A stretch of DNA of 64,000 bases from Branchiostoma belcheri (Eukaryota > Chordata > Leptocardii > Amphioxiformes > Branchiostomatidae), in NCBI RefSeq assembly GCF_001625305.1, contig NW_017803713.1, positions 1,543,742 through 1,607,741 of the forward strand. Direction: 5' to 3'. Within the stretch, counting starts at the first letter, position 1. The number at the start of each line of letters is the position of its first letter. Both the position numbers and the translations under genes were made by a program. Shown piece by piece: positions 62,301 to 64,000 of the stretch. Below the pieces are notes generated by a model, which saw only the letters and a program-made list of their open reading frames with translations, searched no databases and was not told the origin of the DNA.

Positions 62301-63793
62301 ACTCAGAGTACACATACAGGGCTCAAAATACCCATGTGCAATATGCAAAATGCACATGATTATAATGACATGATCATAAATATAATTTTGCACATAAATT
62401 TTTCAAATTGCACCTAAAAGTTTTGCCAATGTGCAATTTTGCACGTACCTGAAAAAAAGGATTTCGAGCCCTGACGTACATGTACAAGTTACATGTGGCA
62501 ACTTTCTGCTGGTGTGTTATGCCAAGGGGTGGTTATACCAGCTATACAGATACAGACAAATCTGCTTTAATTTGCCACTGACCAATCAAACTGTTGTCCT
62601 AAACATGTTTTTGCATTACAGTTGGAAGGTCTCAGAGCTGCAGTAAGAGTCCAGTATTTTCTCAAATTTGAATATGTAAACATAGTACATGTGTATGGAA
62701 GTAAAAATACTGAAATGTCACAAATTTGGCAATCCTGCTATCCTGACTGGTAACTTGCGTCAACTCAGTTTGCCAAGTTCAAGCGACTCATGCCAATGGC
62801 AGAGATGACTTATACACATGCCTCACTAGAACAACATCCTGACAGGTCCTCAGATACTAGTAGTCTGTCACCTACCTCACCAGTCACCACCTGCCATTTT
62901 TAATATTATCACTAATCGCTTTTGCAGATTTTTTTCCATCAGTCTTGTCAGATTCTAAATTATTTCTTTAAACATTAACGTTAAATATTTAATGAGGAAT
63001 TTTATTCCCTTGAAACATGTCAACAGGTTATATTTTTCAGGCTGTTGAGCTGTATCCTGTCTGGAGTAGAGAATAAATGTTCATTCGAAGTTGTTGTGTT
63101 GTCATGGTTGCGGATCAATAAAGCACACAACACTAACTTAACATAAGTACAAGATGTCTGAACAAGATGTGGGTGCAAACAGTACTACAGACCTGCTTCA
63201 AAAATAAATAGTATTTGTCTAGAAGAAACTAAAACATTTTCTCCAAAAGCAACAAAAGACTGATCAGCAGTCTCTCTTCTGTTCCGTGTTCATGCTGTTG
63301 TTGTGTCCTAACTTGTTCACACTTGATATATTTCACTTGTTGCTTGCACTAGTCACTGACACTCAAAATGCAAATGAGTTAATCACATCACTTAATTTAT
63401 ATAACGTTACATCACGCCACCTTTACCTTGCTAAGGTACCGTGTGTTTCTGTATCTGAATGTACAGTCTAAAACCAGTGTGTTTGCCTACCCAGCAGCAC
63501 TAGCCGTCCTGTGGAAGCCCGACGTGCTGGTCTGTCTGCTCCGGCCTGACGTGGAGTAGAGAGAGTGCCGTTTGCTCCCGGAACTCTCCCGATCTTTCCC
63601 CGCAGCCGCCACAGCTCCGTTCTCTGCGCATTCAACACTAATCGTCGGCGTTACCTGGCCAAAACAAACGCAGAGTGTTGGGGCGCTTATTCATGATATT
63701 GTGACGTACCTTTGCTGAATATTCGTAGCGAGGATGACGACAGAATAACCAGGGGGTACTACCTACCAGCTGAACTGTTCCATTGTCCGCCAT
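11230..63793 (-). CDS. GRAMD1: GRAMD1/Aster sterol-transfer protein (whole gene)
   Basis: Aster proteins are anchored in the ER and move accessible cholesterol from the plasma membrane at contact sites. The chained exons 63767, 63491, 43521, 32895, 29148, one copy of 26910/25516, 25255, 23210, 22541, 21586, 20869, 18929, 16630, 15456, 15156, 14817, 14424, 13976, 12893, 12529, 11768 and 11230 (left ends) have matching phases throughout and give 845 aa. Domain order: Ser-rich basic N-terminus; GRAM domain (exons at 26.9/25.5 to 22.5 kb; motifs TYKSKCEDFHKLFK, PETERLL, DYSCALQKDILVHGRLYL, KEKTAKVIPNAIQ, RIWQNALLEK); acidic Ser/Pro linker; VASt/ASTER sterol-binding domain (15.6-14.4 kb); one transmembrane helix (AICIILVCLLLLNLLVMY); C-terminal amphipathic helix ending LLDQ. 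The Drosophila/vertebrate family is known; paralogue assignment (A, B or C) is not meaningful here, though MVEKG and SDDEDY match GRAMD1B best. Confidence 0.92.
11768..11888 (-). CDS. GRAMD1: GRAMD1 exon 21
   Basis: Acceptor GCTGTACTCAG, donor GTACAA; phase 2 in, 0 out. SPEEWIQLLQQQQQFHEAEL then RRWREVLATSVTLLDQ, matching the conserved C-terminal helix of GRAMD1 (EWAQLLE, KWREI, MLLDQ). Confidence 0.92.
12010..12311 (+). mobile_element. SINE/LINE-tail-like dispersed repeat
   Basis: Contains AAAGGCACTTTACACGAATT, then ACCCAGGTGTGAATGGGTAC, a GC-rich middle (GGCGCCGAATGGCAGCCGCA), and ends in AATAAAAAACATTTATTATT, an ATT-type tail as left by non-LTR retroposition. It sits in the intron between exons 20 and 21. 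Family assignment is from memory of its general layout only. Confidence 0.5.
12529..12639 (-). CDS. GRAMD1: GRAMD1 exon 20 (membrane helix)
   Basis: Acceptor GTTTCTCTGCAG, donor GTGAGT; phase 2/2. LVCLLLLNLLVMYRVWSLER and onward: rest of the ER anchor and luminal start. Confidence 0.9.
12893..12977 (-). CDS. GRAMD1: GRAMD1 exon 19 (membrane helix start)
   Basis: Acceptor TTACATTGCAG, donor GTAAGT; phase 1 in, 2 out. ETREDLSPSQPWPIDVDAHK then CLLAICI, entering the transmembrane helix. Confidence 0.88.
13976..14179 (-). CDS. GRAMD1: GRAMD1 exon 18
   Basis: Acceptor CATCCATCCAG, donor GTAAGT; phase 1/1. A basic patch (SSVRRRKRASS, like the RRRKR of vertebrate GRAMD1) then a Pro/Ser-rich stretch before the membrane segment. 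Confidence 0.9.
14424..14527 (-). CDS. GRAMD1: GRAMD1 exon 17 (VASt end)
   Basis: Acceptor CCTTAACTCAG, donor GTAAGT; phase 2 in, 1 out. VSSEIKYRKTVWGLVKNIIE then KNAGHGIQENFKHL, the terminal helix of the ASTER domain. Confidence 0.93.
14817..14956 (-). CDS. GRAMD1: GRAMD1 exon 16 (VASt)
   Basis: Acceptor TTCTGAGCAG, donor GTAAGG; phase 0 in, 2 out. MKPGLFYVVDCEIVNGGIPY then GENFYVLNRYCLNRV, part of the sterol-binding groove fold. Confidence 0.93.
15156..15274 (-). CDS. GRAMD1: GRAMD1 exon 15 (VASt)
   Basis: Acceptor CCATCCCCAG, donor GTAGCC; phase 1 in, 0 out. DMVIGPWQDREDGDQTRQLT then YTLTLNASFGPKTSASTETQ. Confidence 0.93.
15456..15602 (-). CDS. GRAMD1: GRAMD1 exon 14 (VASt domain start)
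   Basis: Acceptor TGCCCTGCCCAG, donor GTATTC; phase 1/1. GRKCINEVYNIPVDKLYEML then FSQESDFFQEF, aligning with the beginning of the vertebrate ASTER domain (VNEVFNFSVDKLYDLLF). Confidence 0.93.
16630..16816 (-). CDS. GRAMD1: GRAMD1 exon 13 (acidic linker)
   Basis: Acceptor TCTCCTGCCAG, donor GTAGGT; phase 0 in, 1 out. SDDPPSLPVGRSSPTTPQST, ending in ISTEESDTSETEDDD. Links the GRAM and VASt domains. Confidence 0.88.
18382..18418 (-). CDS. Possible GRAMD1 microexon
   Basis: Acceptor CCACTGCAG, donor GTACTG; phase 2 in, 0 out: LFSVMDMDKVVE. It fits the frame only if exon 12 uses its second donor. Without it exons 12 and 13 also join correctly. Confidence 0.35.
18470..18705 (+). pseudogene. Possible reverse-transcriptase remnant
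   Basis: One frame reads MGIFHSYADDIIYC at about 18590-18635; YADD is the catalytic motif of reverse transcriptases. Surrounding frames are broken by stops. Could be a decayed non-LTR retrotransposon, or chance. Confidence 0.22.
18929..19057 (-). CDS. GRAMD1: GRAMD1 exon 12 (linker)
   Basis: TPRSGLPMGLSELSRYANPI then SPDVNDKVEQGTSFLNYMKQ, 43 codons, phase 0/0. The acceptor ATTCATAATAG has a poor pyrimidine tract; the donor is GTACAG. A second donor 5 nt on (GTACAC) would give phase 2 and allow joining to 18382-18418. Confidence 0.65.
20869..20993 (-). CDS. GRAMD1: GRAMD1 exon 11 (linker)
   Basis: Acceptor TTCTTCAACAG, donor GTCAGT; phase 1 in, 0 out. Ser/Pro-rich: RTPQRSASPIPSPASSEPSR, a likely phosphorylated disordered linker. 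Confidence 0.85.
21586..21751 (-). CDS. GRAMD1: GRAMD1 exon 10b (canonical)
   Basis: Acceptor TCTTACACAG, donor GTTGGA; phase 0 in, 1 out. PLSPSELWQYVHQSYGEELG then LTSDDEDYIYPSAAENEND and an acidic tail. The block matches vertebrate GRAMD1A/B just after the GRAM domain. Confidence 0.9.
21803..21905 (-). CDS. GRAMD1: GRAMD1 exon 10a (alternative)
   Basis: Acceptor CATCCTCAG; donor GTAACT at 21802, or a better GTAAGA at 21814 that gives an in-phase shorter form ending at 21815. PLSPSELWQYFKLTNGEMDF then SSEEEDSATDSKST. The first ten codons repeat those of exon 10b; the rest differs and lacks the YG-ELGLTSDDEDY block. Phase 0 in, 1 out, identical to exon 10b. Confidence 0.8.
22541..22621 (-). 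CDS. GRAMD1: GRAMD1 exon 9 (GRAM end)
   Basis: Acceptor CTGGTTTTCAG, donor GTCAGT; phase 0/0. HFLTSFTQRDSVYMMIFRIW then QNALLEK, the C-terminal GRAM helix. Confidence 0.93.
23210..23305 (-). CDS. GRAMD1: GRAMD1 exon 8 (GRAM)
   Basis: Acceptor CTCCCCACAG, donor GTAGGG; phase 0/0. LTIRCKDITSITKEKTAKVI then PNAIQICTENEK. Confidence 0.93.
25255..25358 (-). CDS. GRAMD1: GRAMD1 exon 7 (GRAM)
   Basis: Acceptor TCTGTTCTAG, donor GTGAGT; phase 1 in, 0 out. DYSCALQKDILVHGRLYLTE then NWVCFYANIFRWETL, the most conserved part of the GRAM domain. Confidence 0.93.
25400..25905. repeat. Duplicated segment, copy 1
   Basis: About 506 bp nearly identical to 26794-27294, spanning exon 6 and flanking intron. 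Small differences include an 8-bp length change near 25651 and several substitutions. Identity stops after GAGTCTGGTC, followed here by a NotI-type GCGGCCGC (25910-25917). Confidence 0.92.
25516..25600 (-). CDS. GRAMD1: GRAMD1 exon 6, downstream copy (GRAM start)
   Basis: Encodes the same 28 residues as the copy at 26910-26994. The donor is GTAGGT rather than GTAAGT. Since the exon is 85 nt (not a multiple of three), using both copies would break the frame; a transcript can contain only one. Confidence 0.8.
26061..26773. repeat. 40-bp minisatellite, about 18 copies
   Basis: The unit is two related 20-mers in alternation, CTTACGCATACCTGTTCATC and CCAGCATTTTCCTATTCATC, both ending TTCATC. Copies vary at a few positions (C/G and T/C). 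The array runs into the assembly gap, so its true length is unknown. An apparent 166-aa ORF here is just the repeat read in three frames. Confidence 0.95.
26774..26793. other. Assembly gap (20 N)
   Basis: A run of 20 N between the minisatellite and duplicate segment copy 2; such fixed-length gaps are usually of unknown real size. Confidence 0.98.
26794..27294. repeat. Duplicated segment, copy 2
   Basis: About 501 bp matching 25400-25905. It starts right at the gap and diverges after GAGTCTGGTC, where it continues into single-copy intron. Confidence 0.92.
26910..26994 (-). CDS. GRAMD1: GRAMD1 exon 6, upstream copy (GRAM start)
   Basis: Acceptor CTTCCCTGTAG, donor GTAAGT (consensus). MLHPTYKSKCEDFHKLFKHL then PETERLLV; phase 0 in, 1 out. 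Differs from the 25516-25600 copy by one synonymous base (TTC versus TTT for Phe). Lies in the 26794-27294 duplicate segment, immediately right of the assembly gap. Confidence 0.82.
29148..29295 (-). CDS. GRAMD1: GRAMD1 exon 5
   Basis: Acceptor TGTCTCCCCCAG, donor GTAGCC; phase 2 in, 0 out. Reads PRVPHSKHSSADEGPSMVEK then a linker ending NGKNSK. MVEKG and GKNSK are shared with vertebrate GRAMD1B just before the GRAM domain. Confidence 0.85.
29521..29609 (-). CDS. Possible poison/terminal exon of GRAMD1
   Basis: Acceptor TTTGTAG (or GTAG four bases on) and donor CAG, then GTACCT. From a phase-2 upstream exon, the GTAG acceptor gives SEKLSDEVKSSEEKARERLD then AMEKLV and a TGA, two codons before the donor. 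Inclusion would end the protein before the GRAM domain, either as a short acidic isoform or an NMD switch. The alternative phase-0 reading has no stop but is less protein-like. Confidence 0.35.
29610..32894 (-). other. GRAMD1 intron 4
   Basis: No convincing exon. Contains a C-run at about 29957-29966 and a 23-bp direct repeat (GTTCTTTATGGAACAGCT) at about 31506-31548. Confidence 0.5.
32895..32933 (-). CDS. GRAMD1: GRAMD1 exon 4 (microexon)
   Basis: 39 nt, acceptor GTTACTGCAG, donor GTAAGA, phase 2 on both sides: SDPGGPISKKLK. It can be skipped without changing frame. Confidence 0.72.
37003..37059. repeat. 16-bp inverted repeat (hairpin)
   Basis: ACACACTGTATTCCGT at 37003-37018 and ACGGAATACACTGTGT at 37044-37059 pair with one mismatch around a 25-nt GC-rich loop. 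May be one end of a mobile element. Confidence 0.6.
37270..37400 (-). CDS. Possible alternative first exon
   Basis: MTLDVSTLYPSRLSANALAS followed by a Ser/Pro/Lys-rich stretch ending PQPVLQ and two bases, before GTGTGT (phase 2). The sequence is protein-like, but the donor and ATG context are weak; other GTs nearby would give other phases. Confidence 0.28.
38869..39018. repeat. Large palindrome with 44-bp perfect arms
   Basis: The inner arms 38914-38957 and 38959-39002 are perfect reverse complements around a single A. Outer 14-bp arms (GCAGGTCATTTGCC at 38869 and its complement at 39005) extend it, the left side carrying about 29 extra bases. Intronic to GRAMD1. Confidence 0.93.
39566..39725. 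repeat. Degenerate TACG-rich repeat
   Basis: Imperfect repeats of a motif such as CGCTCTACGTATAATTAAAA recur (ATTACGTAGAATTAAAACGG; TTACGTTCTACGTTGAATTA; CGCTCTACGG). The stretch is rich in TACG and much CpG-denser than its surroundings. Origin unknown. Confidence 0.6.
40449..40531 (-). CDS. GRAMD1: GRAMD1 alternative first exon 1d
   Basis: MAYYSNTRHLSVPTLHFNNG then LGFRRRR, two bases, then donor GTGAGT (phase 2). ATG context ACAAAATGG. Ends in a basic run like exon 1c and joins exon 4 in frame. Confidence 0.6.
41445..41533 (-). CDS. GRAMD1: GRAMD1 alternative first exon 1c
   Basis: MPLGRTRRAFSIQASTPNSL then SVNLLALRR, ending in two bases before a consensus donor GTAAGT (phase 2). It joins exon 4 in frame to give RRKSDPGG. 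Confidence 0.6.
42438..42461. repeat. (GTTT)n microsatellite
   Basis: About five GTTT/TTTG units. A complementary AAAC run lies at about 36136-36150. Confidence 0.8.
43350..43395. repeat. (AC)n microsatellite
   Basis: An interrupted CA/AC run in a GRAMD1 intron. Confidence 0.85.
43521..43580 (-). CDS. GRAMD1: GRAMD1 optional exon 3
   Basis: Acceptor GCTACCACAG, donor GTGGGT. Phase 2 in and out, so it can be included or skipped without changing frame. Reads RLESQLTSSEECITPVPED. Confidence 0.65.
43586..54280 (-). other. Large GRAMD1 5' intron
   Basis: No certain exon. Two minus-strand ORFs end on good donors in phase 0: 46310-46398 (MWKCKRLKPFQRG, donor GTACGT) and 46797-46918 (MERGTSWLLLDV, donor GTAGGT). 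A perfect 14-bp palindrome ATTGATTAATCAAT lies at 44995-45008, and a G-run at about 50689-50699. Confidence 0.4.
54284..54362. repeat. Hairpin 1 (33-bp arms)
   Basis: Arms 54284-54316 and 54330-54362 pair over 33 bp with a few mismatches near position 22-25; loop of 13 nt. Abuts hairpin 2. Confidence 0.88.
54362..54502. repeat. Hairpin 2 (56-bp arms)
   Basis: Arms 54362-54417 and 54447-54502 are reverse complements over 56 bp with one mismatch; loop of 29 nt. If transcribed with the GRAMD1 intron it would form a long dsRNA stem. Confidence 0.93.
55324..55397 (-). CDS. Possible alternative first exon (Lys/Arg-rich)
   Basis: MFFVMKERVVMWLKKRRVRR and four more residues, then AG before GTATGA: phase 2, like the other alternative first exons. 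The ATG context is weaker and there is no CpG pocket. Offered as a candidate only. Confidence 0.3.
55400..58100 (-). other. GRAMD1 5' intron, no exon seen
   Basis: AT-rich intron with only a small direct repeat (CATCAAAT-x-TTTGTGAGT) at about 55922-55964. Confidence 0.5.
58117..58151 (-). CDS. GRAMD1: GRAMD1 alternative first exon 1b
   Basis: MEQYRYADMAK plus two bases, then donor GTAAGG. The ATG has an excellent context (GCACCATGG) and the phase-2 end fits the same downstream exons as exon 2. A CpG pocket with GCGCAC motifs lies just upstream (58195-58235), consistent with a separate promoter. Not confirmed by transcripts. Confidence 0.6.
59357..59678. mobile_element. MITE with CAGGG terminal repeats (element A)
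   Basis: 15-bp perfect terminal inverted repeats (CAGGGTTGGACAAGT), flanked by a 5-bp direct repeat CATTA on both sides. Internally the word GGGCAAGT or its complement recurs many times. 322 bp, noncoding. Best described as hAT-like by the CAGGG end, but the 5-bp duplication is short for that group. Confidence 0.82.
60072..61322. mobile_element. CAGTG-end element with nested insertion (element B)
   Basis: Ends CAGTGTTCGAAATAC and GTATTTCGACCACTG match as inverted repeats at 14 of 15 positions, flanked by a 5-bp direct repeat GGCTT (60067-60071 and 61323-61327). The subterminal parts repeat CTGCAA/TTGCAG. The element is interrupted by the Harbinger-like MITE at 60404-60963. No transposase is seen. 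Confidence 0.78.
60404..60963. mobile_element. PIF/Harbinger-like MITE
   Basis: Terminal inverted repeats of 21 bp beginning GGCC and containing GTTTATGTGAAGTCA, 19 of 21 positions matching, with a TTA direct repeat at both ends (60401-60403, 60964-60966). The TTA duplication and GG-start are typical of PIF/Harbinger elements. 560 bp, noncoding, more CpG-rich than its surroundings, and with an internal hairpin AAACCAC/GTGGTTT. Confidence 0.8.
62317..62473. mobile_element. Short CAGGG-end element (element C)
   Basis: Ends CAGGGCTCAAAATAC and GGATTTCGAGCCCTG pair at 13 of 15 positions; flanks ACATA and ACGTA match 4 of 5. The word TTGCAC/GTGCAA recurs internally. 157 bp. The ends resemble those of element B. 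Confidence 0.65.
63491..63654 (-). CDS. GRAMD1: GRAMD1 exon 2
   Basis: Acceptor TTTGGCCAG, donor GTAGGC. Reads VTPTISVECAENGAV and onward, a Ser/Arg-rich low-complexity stretch (SLYSTSGRSRQTSTSG). Phase 0 in, phase 2 out. Confidence 0.82.
63767..63793 (-). CDS. GRAMD1: GRAMD1 first coding exon 1a
   Basis: MADNGTVQL, then donor GTAGGT (phase 0). It fits only the first of two possible donors; the other would read into a stop in the next exon. Confidence 0.8.
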
Positions 63794-64000
63794 TTTAAGT
63801 GACGTCTCAGTCTGGTGAACTTTGACCAGTTATCCTTATAGACGTTAAAGGTGCTCAGTACGTCTCGGTGGCGGGAACACTTTGATTCAAAAACCGGCGG
63901 TAAAGCTATCAAAAGATGTGACACATCAAGTGTACGGTGTCTGTGTGTTTTCTTTGAAAGATGTTAGTTTTACATCTCAGACATAGTCGACGTTGAACTG
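63794..64000 (-). promoter_or_regulatory. GRAMD1 distal promoter region
   Basis: CpG-containing sequence upstream of exon 1a, with a CRE-like TGACGTC just upstream of the ATG and an E2F-like GGCGGGAA at 63870-63877. Motif assignment is by eye only. Confidence 0.4.

Noticed and set aside
1-64000. tRNA or rRNA genes
   Set aside because: No cloverleaf or rRNA core sequence noticed by eye on either strand; a dedicated scan was not possible.

Overview
The window is eukaryotic: spliced genes with GT/AG introns, long AT-rich introns, transposon-derived inverted repeats, a minisatellite and one 20-N assembly gap. The gene content (usherin, a polysialyltransferase-family enzyme and a GRAMD1/Aster sterol-transfer protein, all with vertebrate-like domains) points to an invertebrate deuterostome. 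A lancelet (Branchiostoma) is my best guess, by inference only. All three genes lie on the minus strand. || Layout: 510-991 holds the first coding exon of usherin (USH2A); the rest of that gene lies beyond the left edge. 3663-6405 holds a complete seven-coding-exon alpha-2,8-sialyltransferase-like gene (393 aa when joined), with a four-copy 46-bp repeat in its presumed 3' UTR. 6881-7209 holds two plus-strand lipocalin-like (apolipoprotein D type) segments, probably a decayed fragment. 7640-11075 shows no gene. 11230-63793 is one about 52-kb GRAMD1 gene whose exons I could chain in frame from MADNGTVQL to a TAA stop (845 aa for one isoform). || The GRAMD1 gene is the main interest. It has an exon at the end of the GRAM domain present as two alternative versions (21586-21751 and 21803-21905) whose reading phase makes them mutually exclusive. 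It has a GRAM-domain exon present twice (25516-25600 and 26910-26994) inside two near-identical 0.5-kb segments that flank a 40-bp minisatellite and the assembly gap. It also has several alternative first coding exons (63767, 58117, 41445, 40449 and weaker candidates), the recognised ones ending in the same splice phase, which suggests multiple promoters. || The long 5' introns carry unusual structures: a 44-bp perfect inverted repeat with a 1-nt centre (38914-39002), two adjacent hairpins (54284-54502), and, at 59.3-62.5 kb, three short elements with CAGnG-type terminal repeats and 5-bp target duplications, the largest of which contains a nested PIF/Harbinger-like MITE with TTA duplications. 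No prokaryotic genes, CRISPR arrays, rRNA or tRNA genes were seen.
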